Shown here: piece after piece, positions 42,728 through 52,420 of the stretch | Position numbering within the stretch: position 1 is the first letter of the stretch | Layout of the letters: each line of letters begins with the position of its first letter | Assembly: GCF_025370775.1 (NCBI RefSeq) | Contig: NZ_JAMXEX010000010.1 | Span: 129,131-193,130 of the forward strand | Length of the DNA stretch: 64,000 bases | Source: Ancylothrix sp. D3o | Lineage (GTDB): Bacteria > Cyanobacteriota > Cyanobacteriia > Cyanobacteriales > Oscillatoriaceae | Direction of reading: 5' to 3' | Program-made: the position numbers and the translations under genes | The notes under the pieces: generated by a model | Seen by the model: only the letters and a program-made list of their open reading frames with translations | Told to the model about the DNA's origin: nothing | The model's database searches: none

Positions 42728-43837
42728 TTAGCGTCGTGTTTCTAAAGCCATCTCAACTATCTTTTCTAAAGAATTAAAATCGGTAGACGATTCTATCAAT
42801 TTTAGATAGTATGAAATGCTCAGTGCTAATGGAAAATCCCCATTGTAACGTAAATCTTGTGGTTGTCTTAAAATTGCATTAATGTGGTTTTCGCGGAACG
42901 TTATATCGTTTAAAAAAGCATCCCTAGCTTGTTGACCATAATAGCGGGAAGGAAGTAACTTTGCTGGCGGAGAAACGGTTCCTAATCTAAACTCGGTTTC
43001 ACTTATAATTATGCCCATTCCCTTACGAACATAAGCAACATCCGAGACGTTTTCCCAATCAGTCCAGACTCTCATCCTAGCAGTAAATCTTGTGTTAAAT
43101 CCTTTCATATAAGGTAGCCACAAGAAAAGTGCTGGACTGTTTCGCTGATTATCAAAACGCAACTCAGCAAATAGCTTTGTTTTACCTCTTCCATATTTTA
43201 TACTGCCGGATTCGGTAATTTCTTTGATTCGTTTGTCAAAGCTGAGAATCTGCCGGCGTAGTTTCAATATTGCCTGTTTTTCTTCCTCATTACACTTGTC
43301 TATAAATTTAAAAAGTAACCGAGGAGGCTCAGGCAGATTAGCATCGGCATCCTTCACTTTCTTGAAAAGTTCGGCTTTTAATACTTCTTCGCCACTATCA
43401 ATGTTTTTGATGTGCAAATTAAAAAGATCGGCGGATTCTAAGATTTGAAATTGCCAAAAATCAATAGATAAATGGTGATACTTTCGATCTGTAAAATTAT
43501 CTCGGTGAAAAGCCGGTGTAACAGCGACAAGGCGGACAGGCAGAGAGTAGTCTATTTGTTCGGAGAAAGGTTTTTCGTCTTGCAAGGCGTCATAATAACG
43601 GGTGAGTTGCTGAACAACATATCGATCTTCAGTGTTTTTTAGTTCAAGCACCACTAACTGTTTATTTTCTCCAACAGCTAAAATATCGCAATATTGCCCG
43701 CTAATAGAAAATTGCCGCTTTAAAGGAGTTAAATTAAATAATTGTGCTAAATTCGCCCAGATAAAATCTTCTAGTGTTGCTTCGCTTTCAAATACCCACG
43801 CTGCTCCTGTTTTTCTTAAACTGACGTATTTTTCCAT
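42728..43837 (-). CDS. PD-(D/E)XK nuclease-domain protein (NucS/DUF91-like N terminus)
   Basis: A 369-residue protein. The N-terminal 110 residues contain a nuclease core: FESEATLEDFIWANL, D51 in GQYCDILAV, then E65 and K67 in LVVLELKN, followed by VQQLTRYYDAL, the usual DNA-binding helix. This matches NucS/DUF91-type endonuclease domains. The remaining 260 residues are unrecognised (FAELRFDNQRNSPALFLWLP, RMRVWTDWENVSDVAYVRKG). It stands alone, so a role in DNA repair or in defence against foreign DNA is open. Confidence 0.7.
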   Translation of the reverse strand: MEKYVSLRKTGAAWVFESEATLEDFIWANLAQLFNLTPLKRQFSISGQYCDILAVGENKQLVVLELKNTEDRYVVQQLTRYYDALQDEKPFSEQIDYSLPVRLVAVTPAFHRDNFTDRKYHHLSIDFWQFQILESADLFNLHIKNIDSGEEVLKAELFKKVKDADANLPEPPRLLFKFIDKCNEEEKQAILKLRRQILSFDKRIKEITESGSIKYGRGKTKLFAELRFDNQRNSPALFLWLPYMKGFNTRFTARMRVWTDWENVSDVAYVRKGMGIIISETEFRLGTVSPPAKLLPSRYYGQQARDAFLNDITFRENHINAILRQPQDLRYNGDFPLALSISYYLKLIESSTDFNSLEKIVEMALETRR

Positions 43838-44035
43838 CTTGACCCTGCCTTAAAAAAAGCTTGCCTTTGTAGTGTGAGACTGATTGTACCATGACAAGGG
43901 CTTTTGACCCGGCCAGATATTGTGTAAAATTTTTTAAGCCTTGCTGTGCGGGAATGGTTAAAAATTTGCCACTTAGAACTGGGTAAAAAAACCGGCTCCT
44001 TAAAGAAACCGGCTTTTTAAAAACCATCCAAAACG

Positions 44036-45811
44036 TTATCTTGAAGCAGCCGGTGCCGGTGCAGGAGCAGGCTTTTTCTGAGCCAATAACTTCTCAACAC
44101 TCATCGCCGCCACCCCAGAAGTAACCACCAACAAACCAAGAATTTGAACCGGCAAAATCATCTCCTTAATAATCAGAAAACCAAACAAAGCAGTTAAAGC
44201 CGGCCCACTTGCACCAATAATCGAAGCCAAAGCCGGCCCTGCAAAACGAATCGCAAAATTATTCAGCAAATAACTCGCCAAAGTCAACACCCCCAAAACC
44301 GCACCGCCAGCAATTAACTGAGGCCAAATATTCGGAGCAATTTGCACAGCTAAATTCTTTGGTAAAGGTAATGATAAACTTACCGAACACAAAACCAAAA
44401 TCGTTACAAAACCAACAAAAGTAAACGGGATGGGGTGTAACTTTTTCTGACCCAAAGCAGCAGTTAAAATATAAACCGCAAACGTCATACCAGAACCTAA
44501 AGCACTCGCTACCCCAAGACCAACATCACCAAAAGCTTTTTGACCAAAAGCCGGCACCGTTGCCAAAATTAACCCAGCCACAATTACCCCTATCGAGATA
44601 TAACGCAGAGTTGTAGGCCGGTCGCCAAATAGAACCCAAGAAGCAAATACCGTAACAATGGGATAAACAAAGAAAATTGTAATGGCAATGCCAGTCGGAA
44701 TATTCCCAAGTGCAATATAAATTAAAACCTGAGACAAAAACAAAAAGAAACCACTACCAACCACTTTTAACCACTGATCCGGATCTTTGGAAGTGACAAA
44801 CTTTTTCAAATCTTGCCAAACATTGGGATACAAAAAAGTTGCTAAAATCGGCAGAATTGTTAAAACAACAATCGTGCGAAATAGCAAAATTAACAGAGAG
44901 TTTCCAAACCCCGGAGTAACAATCCCCTCCAACTGAAAAAGACCTAAAATTGTCCGAGGAGCTTTGCTCTTGATGATAATTTTGATGCAGACATTAAACA
45001 GCGACAAAACCACCGCCGAACAAAACGCCAAAAGCACCCCAATTTGCACCATTGAAGCTGATTTTGCCGGTGCCTGTGCAGTTGCCGGTGTTTGCACAGG
45101 TTGAGGCTGCACCACCGGCACTGATTGCGGCGTATGCACCAACCCCCCAGACTGAGTAGCCGGCTCAGCCGCCATCAACCTTTGTATATCTTCGGGCGAG
45201 AGATGAGCAATATCTACCGCACTTGCATCCATCTCCAACTGTTCAATCAAACGATTAACCAGCCGCTCAATAATCACCTCACCTTGTTGCTGCAAACTAT
45301 TAAGCCGGTTAAGCTGCTCTATCATCACACTTTGAGTGTGCTGGATTTCCTGCTTTACCTCCTCATAATTAGCCATCAGCGTCCCATCAATTGACGCCAA
45401 ATATACCCCCGCACCCCGACGATCACGCGGGGTTGGTTGTGTCTCACTTACGATCTGTGAGCCGCGCATTCCGTCGGCAATCTCATCCAAGCGGGACATC
45501 AACTTCGCTTGCATTTGACTTGCAACCATTTCCGCGACTTGCTGCGCCAGAGCTTGCTGCTCGGCTGAACCGCGTTGTGAGAGGCTATCCATTTGCTGCA
45601 ATCTCAATTGCTGCTGCTGAACTCGCAGCCTATCAATATCCTCACTCAGCCGGTATTTTTCACCGACAAGGCGAGTGAAATCTTGCGCCAAATGCAAAAT
45701 CAAATCTTGCTGTAAATGTTTGAGCTCCTGAGTGACAGCTTTCAAAGCCGCTTCTGCCGCTTTTGAATCACCGGCACCCAAGTTATCTGGTCTATTGTCC
45801 AAAGGCCCCAT
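44036..45811 (-). CDS. EamA/DMT-family transporter with N-terminal coiled-coil extension
   Basis: A 591-residue protein. Residues 1-235 are soluble: two coiled coils (ELKHLQQDLILHLAQDFTRL with DRLRVQQQQLRLQQM, and YEEVKQEIQHTQSVMIEQL), followed by a Pro/Gln/Thr-rich linker (about 215-255). Residues about 258-575 hold ten hydrophobic helices of the drug/metabolite-transporter fold in two EamA repeats (YIALGNIPTGIAITIFFVYPIVTV in the first). The substrate is unknown. EamA proteins are usually about 300 residues, so the front part is a lineage-specific addition. Confidence 0.85.
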   Translation of the reverse strand: MGPLDNRPDNLGAGDSKAAEAALKAVTQELKHLQQDLILHLAQDFTRLVGEKYRLSEDIDRLRVQQQQLRLQQMDSLSQRGSAEQQALAQQVAEMVASQMQAKLMSRLDEIADGMRGSQIVSETQPTPRDRRGAGVYLASIDGTLMANYEEVKQEIQHTQSVMIEQLNRLNSLQQQGEVIIERLVNRLIEQLEMDASAVDIAHLSPEDIQRLMAAEPATQSGGLVHTPQSVPVVQPQPVQTPATAQAPAKSASMVQIGVLLAFCSAVVLSLFNVCIKIIIKSKAPRTILGLFQLEGIVTPGFGNSLLILLFRTIVVLTILPILATFLYPNVWQDLKKFVTSKDPDQWLKVVGSGFFLFLSQVLIYIALGNIPTGIAITIFFVYPIVTVFASWVLFGDRPTTLRYISIGVIVAGLILATVPAFGQKAFGDVGLGVASALGSGMTFAVYILTAALGQKKLHPIPFTFVGFVTILVLCSVSLSLPLPKNLAVQIAPNIWPQLIAGGAVLGVLTLASYLLNNFAIRFAGPALASIIGASGPALTALFGFLIIKEMILPVQILGLLVVTSGVAAMSVEKLLAQKKPAPAPAPAASR

Positions 45812-46078
45812 TAGTATCTATCCTCTAGTTAGTTGCTATCTGGGTTCTAATCAAATCGAATCCGTTCGTCAATCTTGCTATGTATTCTGGCAAATTGCGT
45901 TAATCAATTGCTGCAATTCTCCATAAAGAAATGTGATAATTTACCACTGGACGCATTTTTCTATGATTTTGAAATAAATTTTTCCAAATTCGTGCTAAAT
46001 GCGTCTTTGAAACCTTTTGCACCCCAGCGCTATTATTCTATCCCTGCTTTGGGGCGTCACAAGCCAAGAAATTCGGTT
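45812..46078. other. intergenic region without recognised features
   Basis: About 270 bases upstream of the EamA transporter gene and of the small frameshifted gene. No convincing promoter, repeat or gene was identified; a divergent promoter region is expected from the gene orientations. Confidence 0.4.
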
Positions 46079-46347
46079 ATGCGCTCACCAGAAGAACATT
46101 TCAAAGATTTAGAAGCTATTTTTCACCAGCACACTCAAGCACTGGAAGCAGAGATCCGGGCTGCACAGCGGATGAAATGCCCAACTGGCCGGCTGCTTGG
46201 AAACAAACCTATAACTGGCATTTTACAAAAATTTTTGCCGCCATCAAAATATTTCGCAATTGGGGGGCTGAAGCTGCCGGTTGGGGGTTTTTGCCTCAAC
46301 GGGATTATCCTAGTAAGGGTAATCGGGAGGGAACTGGTGATTGGTGA
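46079..46347 (+). pseudogene. small gene broken by a frameshift
   Basis: From ATG 46079, MRSPEEHFKDLEAIFHQHTQ continues as ALEAEIRAAQ. Near 46165 the coding character moves to another frame, which reads ADEMPNWPAAWKQTYNW, HFTKIFAAIKIFRNWGAEAA and GWGFLPQRDYPSKGN and stops at 46347. The tryptophan-rich tail has protein-like composition and codon positions; the uninterrupted first frame to 46360 does not. Together they would make a protein of about 89 residues. Family not recognised. The cause may be a real mutation, a sequencing error, or a tail ORF of 56 residues starting at its own ATG (MPNWPAAW). Confidence 0.5.
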
Positions 46348-46356
46348 TGGGGTTAT

Positions 46357-46402
46357 TTAACCGCAGAGGTAAGGCAGGCAGGATGCCCGCCCCACAGATG
46401 AA
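46357..46402. repeat. dispersed intergenic repeat, copy C (inverted)
   Basis: TTAACCGCAGAGGTAAGGC followed by AGGCAGGATGCCCGCCCCAC. Read on the minus strand it nearly equals copy B at 24203-24265. It lies between the frameshifted gene and the phosphate transporter. Confidence 0.75.
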
Positions 46403-46453
46403 TAGGATGGGTTTAGGGATTTTTGCGGGGGTGTGTTTTTTTGGGTTGGGGGG

Positions 46454-47761
46454 TTATATAAACCGGCTCACAATTGTAAATATTAGGGCACTCAAACCGG
46501 CTGCTATGGGCACTGTCACTACCCACGCCCACAAAATGCCTCGCAATGTCGCGCCACTCACCTCAAGCTGCTTTTTGCCTTCGAGCAAACTCCGCACAAT
46601 TCCAACTCCTACGACGCCGCCAACCAGCGCATGAGAAGTGGAAACCGGCAACCCCAACCGCGAGGCTACCAAAACCGTCGTCGCCGTCGCCAACTCCGCA
46701 GAAAAACCGGCGCTTGGTTGTAACTCAATAATTTTTTCACCCACCGTCGTAATGACTCGTTTTCCCAAAACTGCCAAACCGGCAACAATACCCAGTCCTC
46801 CCAATACCAAAACCCAGAAAGGCAAGTTAAAAGACTCCAGAGGAACGGTGCCGGTATTTTTTATATAATTTATAGCCGCCAAAGGTGCGATAGCATTTCC
46901 CACATCATTAGAACCATGTGCAAATGCCACAAAACAAGCGCTTAAAACTTGAAAGCGGCCTAATATTTTTTCGATTTTAAAATTTACATTTTCCATTGGA
47001 GATTCAAACTCTCCAGAGTTACTTGACTCAGCGACAGAATGAGAGGAGAGAGTTTTGAGTTTGTGCCAGGTAAAGAAGGTTATAGAGACTGCTGCACCGG
47101 CCCCCACCAACACGCTAAGATCGTGAGCAGGAAAATTTAAACCCGTGTGATTTATGAGCCACAAATGAGCCGGTGCCAAAACCGAAGGCAAAACTAAAAA
47201 ACCAAAGACTCCGACCAACGCAGAACTCAACCAAGGTATCCATTCTTGCAATTGTTTAATCGGCTCATTTTGCTGCAAAATCCATTTTTTAATACAAGCA
47301 TAAAAACCTGATGCAACAATTCCACTCACCACCGGAGTGAGAATCCAAGTAATGGAAATGATGCCAATATTTGACCAATCTACGGAACTTTTGCCTGCCG
47401 CTACCCAACTAAAGCCGGCAATAGCGCCAACAATGGCATGAGAAGAAGAAACCGGCCAACCTTTAAGCGTTGCAACCTGAACCCATAAAGCACCGGCTAC
47501 CATCACTACCATCATGCCGGTGATCAAGACTGCGGGTTTATTAATAAACATTTCTGGATTGACAATTTCTGTGGCAAGGGTAGAGGAGACTTCTTTGCCA
47601 AAAAGCACGGCACCCAAAAACTCTAAAATGCCGGCTACTAGCAAAGCTTGCTTTAAGGAAAGCGCTTTTGAACCGACGGAGGTTCCCATTGAATTCGCGA
47701 CATCATTTGCCCCTAAATTCCAGGCAACGTAAAAAGCGAGAATTGCTGCAAAAATGATCAT
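46454..47761 (-). CDS. inorganic phosphate transporter, Pit family
   Basis: Low-affinity phosphate (metal-phosphate) symporter of the inner membrane. The duplicated Pit signature is present: WNLGANDVANSMGTSVGSKAL near residue 15 and AFAHGSNDVGNAIAPLAAI near 280. Each is followed by a GWPVSSSHAIVGAI/GLPVSTSHALVGGV segment. About ten hydrophobic helices are seen, with a polar central loop (about 235-265). The protein is 435 residues, a typical length. Confidence 0.92.
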   Translation of the reverse strand: MIIFAAILAFYVAWNLGANDVANSMGTSVGSKALSLKQALLVAGILEFLGAVLFGKEVSSTLATEIVNPEMFINKPAVLITGMMVVMVAGALWVQVATLKGWPVSSSHAIVGAIAGFSWVAAGKSSVDWSNIGIISITWILTPVVSGIVASGFYACIKKWILQQNEPIKQLQEWIPWLSSALVGVFGFLVLPSVLAPAHLWLINHTGLNFPAHDLSVLVGAGAAVSITFFTWHKLKTLSSHSVAESSNSGEFESPMENVNFKIEKILGRFQVLSACFVAFAHGSNDVGNAIAPLAAINYIKNTGTVPLESFNLPFWVLVLGGLGIVAGLAVLGKRVITTVGEKIIELQPSAGFSAELATATTVLVASRLGLPVSTSHALVGGVVGVGIVRSLLEGKKQLEVSGATLRGILWAWVVTVPIAAGLSALIFTIVSRFI

Positions 47762-47918
47762 GGTGAGTAGGGAAATAAAAAGTTTAAGGTTAAAGTTTAG
47801 CGAAAAATAAGAGCCTGTGAAATCCTCTAAAAGAGGGAGTTTTTTACGCAGAGGTTAACAGAGTAGGAAGATAGCTTTTTATCGCACCTTATCTGCCAGT
47901 TTCTCTGCGTAAAAAATA

Positions 47919-49802
47919 TTATTGCTGTTGAAGATAAGACTCAAAACGCTCTCGCAATTGCTGAACGGTTAAATTTTGCGTCCAAAACTCAATCAAAGCG
48001 TGACCAAAGGCCCAAGCATTTCGCTCTGGGGTGGCTTGATTTTCTAAGAGCAAAGGCCACAAAGTCAATAAGTCAAAATTGGGCATTTTTTCATCGCCGT
48101 TATTTAAAAGTGAGTAGAGTTCATAGGCCATTTGCAGTTTGCCAATAACGACGGGTAATTGTTCTACGGGGATTTGGGTGGCGAGTAAATTTGCGAGGGT
48201 GGGAGAGCCGGTGGTTAAGGTTGAAATAAATTGCAAAACGGGGCTTTTTAAAAGTGCGGTTAAGCCTTGGGTTGTTGCCATTTGAAAGGTGTAATTATCG
48301 ATGATTTTAGCAGCAGCAACAGTACGGACTTCAAGGTTGCGTAAAAAGCGAGCAAGGCGGAGTTTTTTGACCGGCTCAATGGCGTCTAAAAGTGCTAAAG
48401 ATAAGGCATCAATGCCCCAGGAAGTGCGATTTATTTTGATATCACTTGTGACAACGGGTAAAACAAACTCACATAATTCGCCAAAGGTTTTTGTGCGATA
48501 TTCTGTTGCTTCGCGGATGGAGATTTCTTTGGGCCGGTTGCCCCATTCCCAATCGTAGGGCGGTTCCCATTCCCGGATGGGACGCAAGCGGTCTACTTGT
48601 GTGACGATGGCGATGGCGGGGAGGTCTTCTACATCTGTATAAATTTCTTTGAGGAAGTCTACGTCCATTTGCAAAGCAGGGTCAAGGGCGGGGGTGACAA
48701 GTAAGAGCAAGTCAGCGTTGGTAGCATACTCTAGCACTGTCTCGCGGAGGTCGTCGCGTTTAACTTGTTCGTAACCGGGGGTGTCAGTGAGGGTGAGGGT
48801 TTGGTCGTTTTGTGTCCAGTGGTAGTTTTTGATTTTGTCGGTGCTGGGGAGGATGTCTACTTCGGCTTTGTCGGCTTGAAAGAGGCTGTTTATGAGGCTG
48901 CTTTTACCGGCGCCGGTGCGTCCGACAAGCATGATGTTAAGGGGTTTTTGTTCGACTTCTGTGATGGGTTCGGCTTGGCTGAGGATGTCTTTGAGGGTTT
49001 GGGTTTCGGCTTTGGGGAGGGCCGGTTGGGTTGTGGTAAATTCGAGGGGGAGTGTGCCACCACTATAAAGGGCGACTGCTTGCCGGCACAAGTTTTTGAG
49101 GGCGGCTTCTCGTAACATTTGGTTGAGGTTTCCAAGCAGTTGTTCGGTGGCTTTATTGTTGGCGCCTTTCGTGGCAATTCTTGCGGCGGCGGATGCGGGG
49201 TTTAAGAGCCATTGTGCCCAGTTCCAAACTTGTAGTAATTTGCGGGCGGAAGGTTCTAGTTTGCGATAGATTTTGTAAGATTCATAGGCTTGTCCGACGG
49301 TGATTTGATTGAGGGCGGGGGAAAGTTTTTGCATCCATCGATCCATGTCATCAATTGTGCCTCGTATCAGGCTATAAGCTTGGGGAATGTAAATGGAAAG
49401 GAGGGGATATTTGACTTCGGGATGGTAGATATGGGCGATGGCGGTTACGAGTTCTTGACATCTTTGCCAGAAGGTTTGTAAGTCTTCCCAAATGGGGGGA
49501 TCATTTTGTGATTTTAGGATAATTTCTTCGAGGGCTGTTTGGGGCTGGGTGTTGGTGTTATTGGGGGTGGTTTCTATTTCTTGGTTGATGTCTGCGATGA
49601 TGGCTTCTATTTGTTGGCGGGCCGGTTGTGTCCATTTAACGAGCAGCCATCGCCAGGCAAGAAATATGAGGGTAAATATTGCCCAGATCCAGTTAATTCC
49701 CCATTCGTGAATTTGCTGGCCGGCGGCTATTAAAATGAAGCCGATAATGCCGGTGATGGGTAGGGCTAAAATAATCCATTGCCAGGGTTGTAGTCGGGTC
49801 AT
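47919..49802 (-). CDS. membrane-anchored GTPase
   Basis: A 627-residue protein. Two transmembrane helices lie at about residues 10-29 and 37-56. The G domain (about 290-440) has G1 GRTGAGKSS, a switch I threonine in ILPSTDKI, G3 DTPGYEQ and G4 TQVD. A C-terminal helical region follows (about 470-627). Related cyanobacterial proteins are annotated as GTPase or DUF697-like membrane GTPases; function unknown. The coding strand is strongly A/C-rich, unlike its neighbours. Confidence 0.85.
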   Translation of the reverse strand: MTRLQPWQWIILALPITGIIGFILIAAGQQIHEWGINWIWAIFTLIFLAWRWLLVKWTQPARQQIEAIIADINQEIETTPNNTNTQPQTALEEIILKSQNDPPIWEDLQTFWQRCQELVTAIAHIYHPEVKYPLLSIYIPQAYSLIRGTIDDMDRWMQKLSPALNQITVGQAYESYKIYRKLEPSARKLLQVWNWAQWLLNPASAAARIATKGANNKATEQLLGNLNQMLREAALKNLCRQAVALYSGGTLPLEFTTTQPALPKAETQTLKDILSQAEPITEVEQKPLNIMLVGRTGAGKSSLINSLFQADKAEVDILPSTDKIKNYHWTQNDQTLTLTDTPGYEQVKRDDLRETVLEYATNADLLLLVTPALDPALQMDVDFLKEIYTDVEDLPAIAIVTQVDRLRPIREWEPPYDWEWGNRPKEISIREATEYRTKTFGELCEFVLPVVTSDIKINRTSWGIDALSLALLDAIEPVKKLRLARFLRNLEVRTVAAAKIIDNYTFQMATTQGLTALLKSPVLQFISTLTTGSPTLANLLATQIPVEQLPVVIGKLQMAYELYSLLNNGDEKMPNFDLLTLWPLLLENQATPERNAWAFGHALIEFWTQNLTVQQLRERFESYLQQQ

Positions 49803-50395
49803 GGTTTTAGGTTGTGAATTGAGGTATATTTTTATTTTGGCGTTTTTGTGCGGAGATGGTGGAGGGTGTGGGTGTGGTATCAGAGGAGGATAAAAGTTTT
49901 CGAGGCGGGCCGGTGTGATAAAAAGTTAGTCACCACTTTTTATAATGGGGTGCAGATATGCGTTTCTTCCGGGTTCATACAGTTGCTGAGTTTTTCGAGG
50001 TTGATAGTTATTTTACTCAATGTAAAATTGACCATTGATGAGGTTTCGTACAAAGGTAATCTTGATTACATCAATAGTGGTTTTGTGAAGTATTTGGGTA
50101 ATGAGATCAGATTGAATACCTATCAACACCAGCAGATTGCGATTGAGTATATGCAGAAAAATAAAAACGCTCTCAAAGCTGGGTTAAACGGCGCTCTTAA
50201 AAAAAATAAGACTCAGCATTAACCTAAAGATTATAGTTAATTCAAGCTTGATGGCGAGAGGCTTTTTAACGGAAAAGACGCTAGGTTAACCGAAGCAATA
50301 ACACAACCCTTCACCCCAAAATTCCCTCACTAAAACCCATAAAAAAAGCGACCACAAAAAAACGCAGCCGCCATCAAAACCACTTTTAAAACACC
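49803..50395. other. intergenic region with a doubtful open frame
   Basis: About 590 bases between divergent GTPase and convergent SLH genes. A frame at 49848-50222 (+) is open for 124 codons; its end (NSGFVKYLGNEIRLNTYQHQ then QIAIEYMQKNKNALKAG) is hydrophilic and could be the tail of a lost gene, but the start (RRWWRVWVWYQRR) looks non-coding. No other feature seen. Confidence 0.3.
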
Positions 50396-51370
50396 TTATT
50401 TAGCTTGAGCCGTGCTGTCTCTTTTTGCCGCAGCAGTAGGAATATATTTCGCAGCCTCGGAATTTTTGGGAAGAGGTTGTAACTCGCCACGATAAACTAA
50501 TGCTTGATGAATTAACGCCGCCGCTGAGCCCCTTGTAAGCATCTCATTAGGCTTGAAAAATCTCCGATCTGGATAATTCACCACAATATCTGCCTGCGTT
50601 GCAGCCGCTACATTATTAACCGCACTTTTGGGGATTTTATCAGCATCTTGGTAATAAGATTTAAGCAAATCTAAAGCCGCATTATCACTCGATGACGTTG
50701 CGGTTGTTGCAGCTTGTTGCGGAGCAGCATTTACCGGTTTCTGTTGCTGTGGTAGCGAGGCAATCACCGGCATTAACGGCTGCATCAAAGCCGTTGAAGC
50801 AAGGGGAAATAATAACCGATTTTTAGCAATTTTAGACTGTTTTGGCGGCGTTGCTTTTTGAGGAACAACAGCGGCTTGATTGGTTTTCCCCTTATAATCT
50901 AAATTCAAGCCTTTTGTTAAATCAATTATCGCCTGCGTGCGGGTAATTCCTTGCTCTGGTTTAAACAAATTTCCCTGGTATTCTTTCATAAATCCTGTTT
51001 CGTAGGCTTCTTCGATTGGTGGAGCAGCCCAATAGCCTTTTGGCACATCTTTAAAGTAACTTCCGCTGGGAATTTCCGTAATTTTTCTCTCCTCAAAGGC
51101 TTGCCGAATCATCGCCGCAAATTCGTCACGATCTACAATTTGATTGGGTCTAAATGTTCCGTCTCGATAACCTTTGATGACTCTTTTTTCTGCTAAGTTT
51201 TCAATAAAAGGTCTTGCCCAATAATTCTGCTTGACATCGGGAAACATCTGTTGATTTTTTTGAGCCACCACCGGCTCCGTTTCTAAGACAACATAAGCCG
51301 CACCTACCCCCAGGAATAATGAGCAAATGCCCAGGTTGAGCCAATTTACATTACAGTGTTTAAACATCAT
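50396..51370 (-). CDS. secreted SLH-domain protein
   Basis: Predicted envelope protein that binds peptidoglycan-linked polymer. A signal peptide (about residues 1-37, LNLGICSLFLGVGAAYVVL) precedes SLH repeat 1 (FPDVKQNYWARPFIENLAEKRVIKGY...FRPNQIVDRDEF), SLH repeat 2 (FKDVPKGYWAAPPIEEAYETGFM...FKPEQGITRTQ) and a low-complexity Ala/Gln linker (about 165-230). A third, incomplete SLH repeat lies near the end (PDRRFFKPNEMLTRGSAAALI). Neighbouring genes also concern envelope and stress. Confidence 0.88.
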   Translation of the reverse strand: MMFKHCNVNWLNLGICSLFLGVGAAYVVLETEPVVAQKNQQMFPDVKQNYWARPFIENLAEKRVIKGYRDGTFRPNQIVDRDEFAAMIRQAFEERKITEIPSGSYFKDVPKGYWAAPPIEEAYETGFMKEYQGNLFKPEQGITRTQAIIDLTKGLNLDYKGKTNQAAVVPQKATPPKQSKIAKNRLLFPLASTALMQPLMPVIASLPQQQKPVNAAPQQAATTATSSSDNAALDLLKSYYQDADKIPKSAVNNVAAATQADIVVNYPDRRFFKPNEMLTRGSAAALIHQALVYRGELQPLPKNSEAAKYIPTAAAKRDSTAQAK

Positions 51371-51445
51371 AGTTATTCTCCGTTATTGAGCTAGTTAACA
51401 AATGTCAAAAAAGCCGAGATAAAAAGAAGTCGGCTTTTTCATCTT

Positions 51446-52420
51446 TTAACGGTCTTTGGTTTGGGAATTCAACTGATTTAACTCAGGATTTCCTTCGGTT
51501 TTTACCTCTAATTCTTCGCGGCGCAGGGTGGCTGATTTTTCCACAGTATCGCGATCAACTTCTTTGCGGATCTTAACTTCCTCACGCACAACAGCCTGCT
51601 TTTGAATATTCGCTGTTTCTTCGTAAACTTCCATCCGCACGATTTCTTTTTCTTTAAAAGCGTTATCTGCCAACACCGGCTCAGGGCTAGGAGTTATTGG
51701 CACAGACTCAATTACTACCCGCTCTTTTTCGACAGGAACAGATACTCGTCCTGTTTCAGTTTCGACACGCTTATTAACTTCAACTTCACCGGCTTTCTCT
51801 CGCTTTTTGTTGGCAATTAATCGCTCTTCAAATAATTTAATTTGTTGATCGTAGTTTTTCGTTTTATCCAATGCCGGCTCTGGTTCATAACTGTTATTCG
51901 GTTGACTTGGCGAGACTGCCGATGGTGGCACAACCGGCTCTTTTTTCTCTACCGTTGGTGCTACTTCTAAAGGAATACTAAGCGGCCTATGACGATCTAC
52001 AATGGGCGTAGTTTCTAATGGCAAAGAAGCTTCCACCGGCACCGAGCCTTCCACCGTTGCGGTGCGATAAATTCCTTGCACTTGCTCTTGATAATCATCA
52101 TCAACGGCGATGCCATCTTCATATCGGGGCAGTTGTTCTGCTTGATCTTTACTTCTCAAGCCGGTGGCTTGAACACGTCGCTCATTCCAGTCTACGCGAC
52201 AAAAATCAATAGGAATTAATATTTTTTTGCCAAAAATCCAGAAGCCGGTGTCAACAACAAAATAGCGAAAACTCCCCGTTTCATCCACTAAAATTGTATC
52301 GATTGTGCCAATTTTATCATCGCCGGTGCCGGCATAGACATCTAACCCTTTAATATCTTCCCCCTCAAACACATCTTGACGATATTGGGGATGAAAATCA
52401 TCTATTTTGTAAAGTAACAT
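51446..52420 (-). CDS. PRC-barrel and DUF2382 domain protein
   Basis: A 324-residue protein. The N-terminal PRC barrel (residues about 20-90: GLDVYAGTGDDKIGTIDTILVDE, GFWIFGKKILIPIDFCRVD) is joined by a Pro-rich, acidic linker to a C-terminal DUF2382 region (about 195-310). That region is made of short repeats such as VEVNKRVETETGRVSVPVEK and VREEVKIRKEVDRDTVEKSA. DUF2382 proteins in cyanobacteria are often stress-responsive; the function is unknown. Confidence 0.88.
   Translation of the reverse strand: MLLYKIDDFHPQYRQDVFEGEDIKGLDVYAGTGDDKIGTIDTILVDETGSFRYFVVDTGFWIFGKKILIPIDFCRVDWNERRVQATGLRSKDQAEQLPRYEDGIAVDDDYQEQVQGIYRTATVEGSVPVEASLPLETTPIVDRHRPLSIPLEVAPTVEKKEPVVPPSAVSPSQPNNSYEPEPALDKTKNYDQQIKLFEERLIANKKREKAGEVEVNKRVETETGRVSVPVEKERVVIESVPITPSPEPVLADNAFKEKEIVRMEVYEETANIQKQAVVREEVKIRKEVDRDTVEKSATLRREELEVKTEGNPELNQLNSQTKDR

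Noticed and set aside
45125-45678. two frames (89 and 95 codons) opposite the EamA fusion
   Set aside because: Shadow frames of the coiled-coil region.
48765-49115. 116-codon frame antisense to the GTPase gene
   Set aside because: Glycine/valine-rich product explained by the G/T-rich composition of that strand; the G-motif gene on the other strand is secure.
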